Origin: Armatimonadota bacterium
GTDB taxonomy: Bacteria; Cloacimonadota; Cloacimonadia; Cloacimonadales; TCS61
DNA: 43,247 nt
Direction: 5' to 3'
NCBI GenBank assembly: GCA_013203665.1
Contig: JABMPU010000017.1
Span: 1 to 43,247, forward strand
In this document: positions 35,360 to 41,954 of the stretch, piece by piece
Layout: the number at the start of each line of letters is the position of its first letter
Position numbering within the stretch: position 1 is the stretch's first letter
Program-made: the position numbers and the translations under genes
Notes under the pieces: generated by a model
Seen by the model: the letters and a program-made list of their open reading frames with translations, nothing else
Told to the model about the DNA's origin: nothing
The model's database searches: none

Positions 35360-36721
35360 GTGCATAAGATCTTAATCATTGACGATGATTTTGCAGTACA
35401 AACATCTTTAAGCCTTCTCTTGAACCAGAATGATTATGAGACTGTTACTGCTTCCAATCCTGATGAAGCTCTGGAAGTGATAAAAGAAGTAAAACTGGAT
35501 CTGATAATTCTGGATATGAATTTCACAATGGAAACCACTGGTGAAGAAGGGCTTGCACTCTTAAAAGAAATCAAAAACCTATTACCAGCAATTCCTGTTA
35601 TTCTCATCACAGCCTGGGGTTCGATCTCGCTTGCTGTGGAAGGCATGAAAGCAGGAGCTGTAGATTTCATTACAAAACCCTGGAGCAATGAATTTTTCCT
35701 CCAATCTGTTCGAACTGCCTTGTGCCTTTCTAAGGATACTGAACAAAAACTTACCCGTAAACAGATTGACTCAAAATATAATTTCGAAAGTACCATTGGG
35801 AAAGATCCTGTCTTTGTAGCAGCACTGGAAACAGTTGGTCGTGTAAGCAAAACAGATGCTTCAGTATTGATACTGGGCGAAAGCGGAACAGGCAAAGAAC
35901 TTATCGCTGAAGCAATCCACAAAAATAGCTCACGTAAAAATCAACCTTTCGTAAAAGTAAATCTTGGTGGGATATCTTCTTCTTTGTTCGAAAGCGAAAT
36001 GTTCGGTCATATAAAAGGTTCATTCACCGACGCCAGATACGATCGCATCGGACGTTTTGAGATGGCGAACAAGGGTACGATATTTCTGGATGAGATCGGT
36101 GAACTGGATATCAATATGCAGGTGAAATTATTGAGAGTGCTTCAGGACAGGACTTTTGAAGTACTGGGATCCAGTAAACCCAGAACTGTAAACGTGAGGG
36201 TAATCTGTGCAACCAATAGAGACCTGGAGGAAATGGTAAATAATAACGAATTCAGAGAAGACCTTTATTACCGTATAAACCTGATATCTCTCAAACTTCC
36301 GGCATTGCGGGAACGAGCAGAGGATATTCCGCTTTTGGTAAATTATTTTATTAAAACGCTTCAAAACAAATACAAACGACCGGGACTACAAATTAATAAA
36401 CAGGCAATGAACTGGCTAAAAGGACTTTCCTGGTCTGGAAATATACGAGAATTAAAAAACCTGGTAGAAAGAGCAGTGGTGATCTCCAATAAAAACAACC
36501 TGGAATTAGACAATTTTACAAAGGAATTTATTATCGGACCTCAAAAAATAACTTCCAAAAAGCTCCCGGATGTTGGCTCTATGACACTTGAAGAAATAGA
36601 AAAAGCAATGATCTTAAAAGCTTTGAAAGAAAATAAAAATCTCAGCCGTGTTGCCAGGGCACTGGGAATCAGTAGAGCAGCACTTTATCGAAGAATGGAG
36701 AAATTCGGTATCTCTGTATGA
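35360..36721 (+). CDS. Sigma-54-dependent response regulator (NtrC/ZraR type)
   Basis: A 453-aa activator. The receiver domain has D8-D10 and phospho-acceptor D52 in LIILDMNF. The AAA+ domain has Walker A GESGTGKELIAEAIH, the sigma-54 contact loop GSFTDA (a variant of GAFTGA) and Walker B GTIFLDEIGEL. The C-terminal Fis-type helix-turn-helix is LSRVARALGISRAALYRRMEKFGI. Start GTG 35360 was chosen since the CGGAGG site is correctly spaced and the receiver begins there; the frame can be extended to 35324 only by unlikely residues. It overlaps the kinase gene by 4 bp. The sigma-54-type promoter at 26588 is its most likely local target. Confidence 0.93.
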   Translation: MHKILIIDDDFAVQTSLSLLLNQNDYETVTASNPDEALEVIKEVKLDLIILDMNFTMETTGEEGLALLKEIKNLLPAIPVILITAWGSISLAVEGMKAGAVDFITKPWSNEFFLQSVRTALCLSKDTEQKLTRKQIDSKYNFESTIGKDPVFVAALETVGRVSKTDASVLILGESGTGKELIAEAIHKNSSRKNQPFVKVNLGGISSSLFESEMFGHIKGSFTDARYDRIGRFEMANKGTIFLDEIGELDINMQVKLLRVLQDRTFEVLGSSKPRTVNVRVICATNRDLEEMVNNNEFREDLYYRINLISLKLPALRERAEDIPLLVNYFIKTLQNKYKRPGLQINKQAMNWLKGLSWSGNIRELKNLVERAVVISNKNNLELDNFTKEFIIGPQKITSKKLPDVGSMTLEEIEKAMILKALKENKNLSRVARALGISRAALYRRMEKFGISV

Positions 36722-38013
36722 AATTGAAAATCAAATATATCCTCTTTGTTTCCTTTATTCACATAATTCTCATTTTATTATCTCTGCGCATGTTCAAGGA
36801 AAATATCTATTATTTTATAGCTGCTGAATTCTTTATTATCTGCACAATTATCATAGCAATAATTTTATATAGACAGTTCATCCAACCTATAAACACTATC
36901 TCATCCGGGATTGAATCTCTGGAAGATAAAGATTTCAGCATGAAGTTCGTGAAGGTCGGTCACTTAGAGATGGATCAGCTAATTGGGGTTTACAACAGGA
37001 TGATAGACCAGCTTCGGGAAGAACGGATCAAACAGAGGGAACAGCATTTTTTCCTGCAACACCTGATAGAATCTTCACCATCAGGTATTATTATTCTAAA
37101 TTTTGATGAAATAATTACCCAGATCAATCCTGCAGCAGGATCCTTTCTGGGATTGAGTTCGGAAAAAATTATTGGGAAAACTTTCGATAAATTGCCGGGC
37201 AAATTGCCTATGGAATTGAATAAACTTCTGTCCGGAAACTCAGAAATTATTCCCATAAGCGGGATGAAAACATTCAAATGCCAAAAAGCAAGTTTTGTTG
37301 ATCGCGGTTTTAATCATCATTTTATTCTTATCGAGGAACTGACAGACGAACTCTTGAAGACCGAACGAAAAGCTTATGAGAAAGTTATACGAATGATGTC
37401 CCATGAATTGAATAATTCGCTGGGTGCGGTTAACTCTATACTGAATACTTGTTTGAATTTTAAAGACCAACTGCAAAAGAAAGATAAGAAAAGTTATGAA
37501 GAAGCACTCAATGTGGCAATTGAACGGAATACTCACCTGAACAGGTTTATGGAAAATTTCGCCAATGTTGTTCGCATCCCTTTACCCAAAAAGATAGAAA
37601 CCGACCTGCATGAACTTTTAAAAAACGTGGGCAAATTCATATTTACAGATATTGAAAAAAGAAATATCAAACTGAAATGGGAACTTGATTCGAAGCCATT
37701 GATGGTTAAGCTGGATAAGCAGCAGATGGAACAGGTGCTGGTAAATATTTTCAAGAATGCAATGGAAGCTATCGAAAAAAATGGTGAAATTACAATTATC
37801 ACAACTCCAAACAGGCAACTAATAATCCGGGATAATGGCAAAGGCATTCCTGAAGATATTCAGCAAAAATTATTCACTCCCTTTTTCAGTACAAAGAAGA
37901 ACGGACAGGGAATAGGGCTTACTGTAACGCGTGAGATATTATTGAATCACGGATTTAAATTTTCATTGGAAACAAATGAGAAAGAAGAGACCGAGTTTGT
38001 AGTGGAGTTTTAG
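36718..38013 (+). CDS. NtrY-like sensor histidine kinase (HAMP-PAS-HisKA-HATPase)
   Basis: A 431-aa kinase. Two transmembrane helices (about residues 5-23 and 29-52) have almost no periplasmic loop, so it probably senses within the membrane or cytoplasm. HAMP-like and PAS segments follow (LIESSPSGIIILNFDEIITQINPAAGSFLGLS). The phospho-acceptor is His229 in RMMSHELNNSLGAV. ATPase boxes are N (QVLVNIFKNAMEA), G1 (IRDNGKGIP) and G2 (TKKNGQGIGLTV). It is the partner of the regulator before it (4-bp overlap). Its final 41 codons have a diverged second copy at 38793-38915, beyond a TA module. Confidence 0.94.
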   Translation: MKLKIKYILFVSFIHIILILLSLRMFKENIYYFIAAEFFIICTIIIAIILYRQFIQPINTISSGIESLEDKDFSMKFVKVGHLEMDQLIGVYNRMIDQLREERIKQREQHFFLQHLIESSPSGIIILNFDEIITQINPAAGSFLGLSSEKIIGKTFDKLPGKLPMELNKLLSGNSEIIPISGMKTFKCQKASFVDRGFNHHFILIEELTDELLKTERKAYEKVIRMMSHELNNSLGAVNSILNTCLNFKDQLQKKDKKSYEEALNVAIERNTHLNRFMENFANVVRIPLPKKIETDLHELLKNVGKFIFTDIEKRNIKLKWELDSKPLMVKLDKQQMEQVLVNIFKNAMEAIEKNGEITIITTPNRQLIIRDNGKGIPEDIQQKLFTPFFSTKKNGQGIGLTVTREILLNHGFKFSLETNEKEETEFVVEF

Positions 38014-38031
38014 GAGAAATGGAGAAATGTA

Positions 38032-38053
38032 TCACAATCAATCCTGATTGTGA
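38032..38053. terminator. Hairpin between kinase and first TA module
   Basis: A perfect 9-bp stem, TCACAATCA/TGATTGTGA, with loop ATCC starts 19 bp after the kinase stop. A second pair, AACAAACAA/TTGTTTGTT (38060-38068 and 38102-38110), follows, its right arm touching the toxin stop. There are no long T tracts. The hairpins probably separate the two convergent units. Confidence 0.5.
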
Positions 38054-38110
38054 GAAAGTAACAAACAAGATAAGCTTGCGCAGGTCTCCACTTTGTTTCG
38101 GTTGTTTGTT

Positions 38111-38452
38111 TTACATCTTCATCGCTAAATCAAATAAACGATAACCGTGTAAAATTCTTAAAATATACACCACATTTTCAGAAATTCTGTAAATTATCCG
38201 ATAATTTTTATAGACAAGTTGACGATAATCAATCTTAAGAATTTCATATTCCGGGATCAAAGGATTTCGCTTGGGAAAACCCTCTAAAGAAAAAATTGCT
38301 CTTTCTATTTTATCGATAAATTCAGTTGCTATTTTAACGTTATCTAATGCAATGTATTGCCAGATTTCTTCGATATCATTTTGTGCAGATTTTGTGATAT
38401 TAACTTTATATATTTTTTTCACTTCTGAATCTCTGAAAAAATGTTTTTGCAT
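38111..38452 (-). CDS. RelE/ParE-superfamily toxin of TA module 1
   Basis: A 113-aa (or 103-aa) toxin. The core reads YKVNITKSAQNDIEEIWQYIALDNVKIATEFIDKIERAIFSLEGFPKRNPLIPEYEILKIDYRQLVYKNYRIIYRISENVVYILRILHGYRLF, the usual ParE/RelE pattern with a final R-IIYRI...V-ILRI-HG block. Members cleave mRNA at the ribosome or inhibit gyrase; which one cannot be told. The frame opens at 38452 inside the antitoxin, but GTG 38422 gives a more typical N terminus (KKIYKVNI) with a smaller overlap. It is encoded after the Phd-type antitoxin, the standard order. Confidence 0.88.
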   Translation of the reverse strand: MQKHFFRDSEVKKIYKVNITKSAQNDIEEIWQYIALDNVKIATEFIDKIERAIFSLEGFPKRNPLIPEYEILKIDYRQLVYKNYRIIYRISENVVYILRILHGYRLFDLAMKM

Positions 38453-38684
38453 CTTCTGTTCTATCCGATCTGATATCCATTTCAGCTTTAGCTAATTCTT
38501 GCATAATATAAAATGCTCCTGTCATTTTTTCATATTCGGAAGCGTCGAGAAGAACAGCTTCAGCTTTTCCATTTTTTGTGAGAACTACCGGTCTTTTTGT
38601 GTTATGAACCTGTTGTAAAACACCATTTGTATGTTTCTTTAGTTCTGTAATAGATATAATATCTTGAGTTATTTTAAATTGCAT
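38406..38684 (-). CDS. Phd/YefM-family antitoxin of TA module 1
   Basis: A 92-aa antitoxin with the N-terminal Phd/YefM DNA-binding fold: ISITELKKHTNGVLQQVHNTKRPVVLTKNGKAEAVLLDASEYEKM. The C-terminal part, rich in charged helical residues, would wrap around the toxin. ATG 38684 was chosen: GGAGG lies just upstream, and a longer start at 38696 (TTG) would use that site as coding sequence. Such antitoxins repress their own operon by binding palindromes, and one is present at 38717-38733. Confidence 0.9.
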   Translation of the reverse strand: MQFKITQDIISITELKKHTNGVLQQVHNTKRPVVLTKNGKAEAVLLDASEYEKMTGAFYIMQELAKAEMDIRSDRTEDAKTFFQRFRSEKNI

Positions 38685-38716
38685 TTCATCCTCCAATTTA
38701 ATTCTAATTTAATACT

Positions 38717-38733
38717 GAATTAAATTTTAATTC
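38717..38733 (-). promoter_or_regulatory. Candidate operator of TA module 1
   Basis: GAATTAAA-T-TTTAATTC, a perfect 8-bp dyad with a single central base, 33 bp upstream of the antitoxin start. Its position suits autorepression by the Phd/YefM protein. The AT-rich context makes chance palindromes possible. Confidence 0.45.
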
Positions 38734-38792
38734 GGAGCCAAATTTGACTCTTTTAATATTATTGGCAAGAAAAAAATGAGAAGAAGGGAAAC

Positions 38793-38915
38793 ACCAAGAA
38801 GAACGGACAGGGGATCGGGCTTACTGTAACGCGCGAGATATTATTGAATCACGGCTTTAAATTTTCATTGGAAACAAATGATAAAGAAGAGACTGAGTTT
38901 GGGATGGAAGTTTGA
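38793..38915 (+). pseudogene. Displaced second copy of the histidine kinase 3' end
   Basis: This 123-bp stretch matches 37891-38013 (last 41 codons of the kinase) with about 14 differences. Read in the same frame it gives TKKNGQGIGLTVTREILLNH and continues to its own stop, TGA. Most differences are third-position (for example ATA/ATC, CGT/CGC, ACC/ACT); replacement changes cluster at the last residues. There is no upstream part, so it is a fragment, lying beyond TA module 1 in direct orientation to the intact gene. Confidence 0.85.
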
Positions 38916-39005
38916 GAAAAAAATAAGTTTATTGTTTTTTATATTTCGATATGTTTACTAAGTCTCCAAAACAATAAATAGTATGATTTCTTATATTTAG
39001 ATAAA

Positions 39006-39629
39006 TTAAATTGTCTTTTGTAGAAAATCCTCTATTGCACTGATTATTTCAGGTTTTGTAATTAAAGTAGTTATTGTTTGTATCATTACATTGCCACCAA
39101 CTTTTTTCAGTTTTGATAAAGCTTTATTGAAAACTGATTTATCAATTTTATCTTTATTTAACTCGGAGTGAATTGTATTAATAGACAATCTAATATTATC
39201 AATTTGGTCAAGTTTAAAACCTTTGCTTAGAAGTTCTTTAATAAAATCTTCTTTAAAAGAATCAGTACTATTTTGATTGATTATTGGATTATTACTCCCA
39301 ATAATAACATTACTTTTTGTAGCAGAAATACTACCAATATTAAAAATCTGAAAATTAGTTATATTTACATCTTCTCTACCCTCGACTTCATCTTCAATAA
39401 AATCATCTAATTTTATTAGAAGCTCTCTGAAAGCGGGTTCAACAACGCTTGAATTGAAGATATAAATATTTTCGTCAAAGGTGTTTTGATTGAAATACGA
39501 TAATAAAAAATTGTTAATATCAAATTCATTTTTCTCTGTTTTGAAAAAAAGTTGTAAAACAAATGCTATATGTTCATTAATGTTCAGAGGAAGATGTAAA
39601 TCTCCCCATCCATTAGGATGTCTTTTCAA
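39006..39629 (-). CDS. Hypothetical protein with probable lost start codon
   Basis: The frame from TTG 39629 encodes 207 aa of unknown family: a helical N-terminal part (NEHIAFVLQLFFKTEKNEFDINNFLLSYFNQ), a middle IGSISATKSNVIIGSNNPIINQNST stretch, and a helical C terminus. Coding continues upstream in frame with no stop to 39842, adding NILSDIERANHQTYISLIGR and similar residues, but contains no ATG, GTG or TTG. A GGAGG site (39826-39830) is followed by AAG (39821-39819), which one substitution would turn into ATG, for a 271-aa protein. So the true start is rare or has been lost. It is flanked by displaced 3' ends of the kinase and of the 40708-41085 gene. Confidence 0.6.
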   Translation of the reverse strand: MKRHPNGWGDLHLPLNINEHIAFVLQLFFKTEKNEFDINNFLLSYFNQNTFDENIYIFNSSVVEPAFRELLIKLDDFIEDEVEGREDVNITNFQIFNIGSISATKSNVIIGSNNPIINQNSTDSFKEDFIKELLSKGFKLDQIDNIRLSINTIHSELNKDKIDKSVFNKALSKLKKVGGNVMIQTITTLITKPEIISAIEDFLQKTI

Positions 39630-39900
39630 AATATTTTCAAAATTTAACTTGAGATTAATTAATGGTTTTATAATTTCTTTTATAATTTCATTATTATTTG
39701 TGAAATCAATAAATCTACCAATTAAAGAAATATATGTTTGATGATTAGCTCTTTCAATATCTGAAAGGATATTTTCAAAATCACGAATTGACCGTTTAAT
39801 TTTTTTACTTGAGTATTTCTTATTTCCTCCAACTGAAATTCCTTATAAATATATTGCGAATAATTTTAAAATAATTTATTATAATTAAAACACTTATAGA

Positions 39901-40052
39901 AAACAAATTCACTTTTCAAATGTCAAATTAAAAAGTAGCAGCAAGAATCTTCTTTCTATTCAGCAACCCGTTTCCGGGATAAAAGCCAGTATAATATAAA
40001 CAGTATTCCGGGTGCAGCAAGTAATTCAAAAAATATACCAAAATCCGGTTTC
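39901..40052 (-). pseudogene. Displaced second copy of the DUF7670-like gene's 3' end
   Basis: This matches 40656-40803 in the same orientation. Read on the minus strand it gives KPDFGIFFELLAAPGILFIL and YWLLSRKRVAE before a TAG, against KPDFGIFFELLTAPGILFIL and YWILSRKRVVK in the intact gene. About 50 bp beyond the stop also match, including TGTCAAATTAAAAA. The N-terminal coding part is absent. It lies on the far side of the BrnTA module. Confidence 0.85.
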
Positions 40053-40074
40053 GTTACTTTCTCTTAACTTTTTT

Positions 40075-40275
40075 TTACTTAATTACTTCTGCCAGTTTCA
40101 TATCACTGTGAATCAAATCGTTTACTATAACAGAAACCTCGGTTTTTTTATTTTCTGCAATTTTTTTTACAAATGCCAAAGCTTCATCATCCAAATAAAC
40201 TGGAAGATTAAGTTTTATTTTGGAATGGTAGAACTTACCTCTCTCCGCTTTAGAAAAATTATATTCTTTCTTCAT
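40075..40275 (-). CDS. brnA: BrnA-like antitoxin of TA module 2
   Basis: A 66-aa ribbon-helix-helix-type antitoxin: KIKLNLPVYLDDEALAFVKKIAENKKTEVSVIVNDLIHSDMKLAEVI, the BrnA pattern of a beta strand then two helices. ATG 40275 is favoured because GGGGA lies at a good distance before it; ATG 40290 would add five residues and has no binding site. It follows the toxin gene with an overlap of about 17 bp, the toxin-first order that marks BrnT-BrnA. Confidence 0.8.
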   Translation of the reverse strand: MKKEYNFSKAERGKFYHSKIKLNLPVYLDDEALAFVKKIAENKKTEVSVIVNDLIHSDMKLAEVIK

Positions 40276-40570
40276 AACTTTTTTCCCCATAATTATTTGC
40301 TTCTCTCTTTGTCGCTTTGCGACTTGAGAATATTCTTATAATCGAATCTGTCTTATCAATTTCCTTGAAAGTATGGCAAACCACAAGTAACTTTCCTGAA
40401 AAAGCTAATCCTAAAGATATCCATCGTTCCTCATACTCACTATGCTGTTCATCAAATAAAGTTAACGCTTTTGGGTCTTTGAATATAGTACATGCATCCT
40501 CAAAGCTTACTCCATGTTTATCCTTGTTTGTCTTAGCTTTGTTTGGGTCCCATTCAAAATTATATTTCAT
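40259..40570 (-). CDS. brnT: BrnT-like ribonuclease toxin of TA module 2
   Basis: A 103-aa toxin: FEWDPNKAKTNKDKHGVSFEDACTIFKDPKALTLFDEQHSEYEERWISLGLAFSGKLLVVCHTFKE...SIIRIFSSRKATKREANNY. This matches BrnT (COG2929), a RelE-fold ribonuclease, including WD-xKA--N--KHG-SF near the start and RI-S-RKAT-RE near the end. It is the first gene of its operon. The palindrome at 40604-40616 lies just upstream. Confidence 0.93.
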   Translation of the reverse strand: MKYNFEWDPNKAKTNKDKHGVSFEDACTIFKDPKALTLFDEQHSEYEERWISLGLAFSGKLLVVCHTFKEIDKTDSIIRIFSSRKATKREANNYGEKSYEERI

Positions 40571-40603
40571 CTACAATTTCCAATCTTATTACAAAAATCC
40601 ACA

Positions 40604-40616
40604 TCAAATGATTTGA
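40604..40616 (-). promoter_or_regulatory. Candidate operator of the BrnTA module
   Basis: TCAAAT-G-ATTTGA, a perfect 6-bp dyad 33 bp upstream of the brnT start, where the BrnTA complex would be expected to repress. It is short, so the evidence is modest. Confidence 0.4.
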
Positions 40617-40707
40617 AGAAAACAATTTATTCACATAGCAAAATCTCATTTAAAAAACAAAATCACTTCCCGACTGTCAAATTAAAAAAATAGAAATAAA
40701 CTTCTTT

Positions 40708-41085
40708 CTATTTAACAACCCGTTTCCTTGATAGAATCCAGTATAAAATAAACAGTATTCCAGGTGCAGTGAGTAATTCAAAAAATATCCCAAAATCCGG
40801 TTTTCCATGAGTAACCAGCATTTGCAGGTGAAAACCGATAATACTGGCGATTGCAATTATGCCACCGAGTCCTTCCCTTTTCCAGGCGATAATCAATCCA
40901 ATGGTTAATCCAATGGGGAAAAATACAAATTGAAACACATCCTTAAAGGTAAATACTTCTTTTCCTCCTGAACTAAATATGTGTCCACCAAAAAATATTA
41001 AGAGAAAGGCTAAACTTAAGATACTCCATATTCTGGCGATCCATTTAATTGTGATTGCTGCTTTGTTTCTTTTTACATCATTCAT
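40708..41085 (-). CDS. Small four-helix membrane protein (likely DUF7670)
   Basis: A 125-aa protein with four hydrophobic helices: WSILSLAFLLIFFGGHIF, VFQFVFFPIGLTIGLIIAW, GGIIAIASIIGFHLQMLV and ELLTAPGILFILYWILS. The motif IAWKREGLGGIIAIASIIGFH fits what I recall of DUF7670, for which no activity is known. A possible GGAAG ribosome binding site precedes ATG 41085. Its last 32 codons and about 50 bp of trailer have a diverged copy at 39901-40052, with the BrnTA module between them. Confidence 0.72.
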   Translation of the reverse strand: MNDVKRNKAAITIKWIARIWSILSLAFLLIFFGGHIFSSGGKEVFTFKDVFQFVFFPIGLTIGLIIAWKREGLGGIIAIASIIGFHLQMLVTHGKPDFGIFFELLTAPGILFILYWILSRKRVVK

Positions 41086-41117
41086 TTGTTTACTTCCTTT
41101 GTTTTAAGCCGGAATGG

Positions 41118-41262
41118 GTTCTGCAAAATAGTGTGTTTTTGTCATCCTGACGAATCTTGCACGTTGTTCTCTGGAAGGATCTCCGCTTATAATGAGATTC
41201 TTCGTTAGAAATTACTTCGTAGATTTCCTCAGAAAGACAGCCTTTTTTCATTTTGCAGAACT
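41118..41262. mobile_element. MITE-like element with 12-bp terminal inverted repeats
   Basis: GTTCTGCAAAAT (41118-41129) and ATTTTGCAGAAC (41251-41262) are perfect inverted ends of a 145-bp element. Inside are a second inverted pair (TGTCATCCTGACGAA against TTTCCTCAGAAAGACA) and a third (AAGGATCTC, 41176-41184, against GAGATTCTT), so the whole folds as one long hairpin. There is no ORF. Its left end is shared with 9886-9910 and with the promoter of TA module 3. Confidence 0.75.
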
Positions 41263-41280
41263 CATTTAAACCGGATAATA

Positions 41281-41541
41281 CTAATAACTTTCACTTCTGT
41301 GTGCCTTTCGAATGATCAAAATAATGAGTTCTTTATCTTCTTTCTGAAAAATAATTCGATAACTTCCTACTCTTAATCTTAAAAATTTACTGTACTTTCC
41401 TTTGAGAGGTTTGATCCTGTTTTTCAATTGAGATGGGTCTTTTGCTAATTGAATTATTTTTTCTTTTATCCTGTTCTGCCAGATCGGATCGATAGCTTTT
41501 AGTTCGCTTGCCGCTTTTTTCAGGAACTTTACTTGATACAT
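41281..41541 (-). CDS. RelE/ParE-family toxin of TA module 3
   Basis: An 86-aa toxin: MYQVKFLKKAASELKAIDPI...RIKEKIIQLAKDPSQLKNRIKPLKGKYSKFLRLRVGSYRIIFQKEDKELIILIIRKAHRSESY. The RLRVGSYRIIF and I-I--KAHR-E blocks are typical of the RelE mRNA interferase group. ATG 41541 was chosen because it starts the family's usual N terminus and lies 2 bp after the antitoxin stop. A longer start at 41565 would run through the antitoxin gene. Confidence 0.92.
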   Translation of the reverse strand: MYQVKFLKKAASELKAIDPIWQNRIKEKIIQLAKDPSQLKNRIKPLKGKYSKFLRLRVGSYRIIFQKEDKELIILIIRKAHRSESY

Positions 41542-41543
41542 AA

Positions 41544-41777
41544 TTACAGACCAAGTTCTTTCCAAACTCTTTCTGCATCTACAAGTTCGGTATCACCTTG
41601 CTTTAATTCACTTAATCTTTTTTCAGCAATTTGCCCGTCTATCTCATCAAAATATAATTCCAATGCCTTTGCTATTATCCTGCTCTTTTTATCGTTAAGT
41701 TCATCTGCAATAAGAGTTAATTCCCGGGCAACTGATTCAGGTAAAGTTACATTCATCCTGACATGTTTTTCAATCAT
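41544..41777 (-). CDS. Ribbon-helix-helix antitoxin of TA module 3
   Basis: A 77-aa antitoxin: VRMNVTLPESVARELTLIADELNDKKSRIIAKALELYFDEIDG is a ribbon-helix-helix DNA-binding domain (residues 6-48), followed by a short helical toxin-binding tail ending VDAERVWKELGL. A strong GGAGGTGAG site precedes ATG 41777. It is first in the operon and would repress the promoter at 41804-41832. Confidence 0.92.
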   Translation of the reverse strand: MIEKHVRMNVTLPESVARELTLIADELNDKKSRIIAKALELYFDEIDGQIAEKRLSELKQGDTELVDAERVWKELGL

Positions 41778-41803
41778 TTCTCACCTCCATATACACGCGG
41801 ATT

Positions 41804-41832
41804 ATTATGCAAAATAGTGTGTATAATGTCAA
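41804..41832 (-). promoter_or_regulatory. Sigma-70-type promoter of TA module 3
   Basis: On the minus strand TTGACA (41827-41832) is followed by 17 bp and CATAAT (41804-41809), 27 bp upstream of the antitoxin start. The spacer and -10 lie in TGCAAAATAGTGTGT (41808-41822), which is also the end of the MITE-like element at 41122-41136. An inverted TATACAC/GTGTATA pair spans the region, as an operator for a ribbon-helix-helix repressor might. Confidence 0.7.
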
Positions 41833-41954
41833 GTATAAATTTGCGTGAAAAATGGATAACCTTGCGAAGAGTCAGTGACCTTCAAAACGGTTGAATGGAG
41901 AAATTGCTAAAGTTTTTTCCCAAAAAGTTAAATAATGTGTTAAAAGGTTATATT

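Noticed and set aside
38111-41777. A single integrated prophage or transposon carrying all three TA modules.
   Set aside because: No integrase, transposase, structural gene or common outer repeat was found; each module has its own local flanks.
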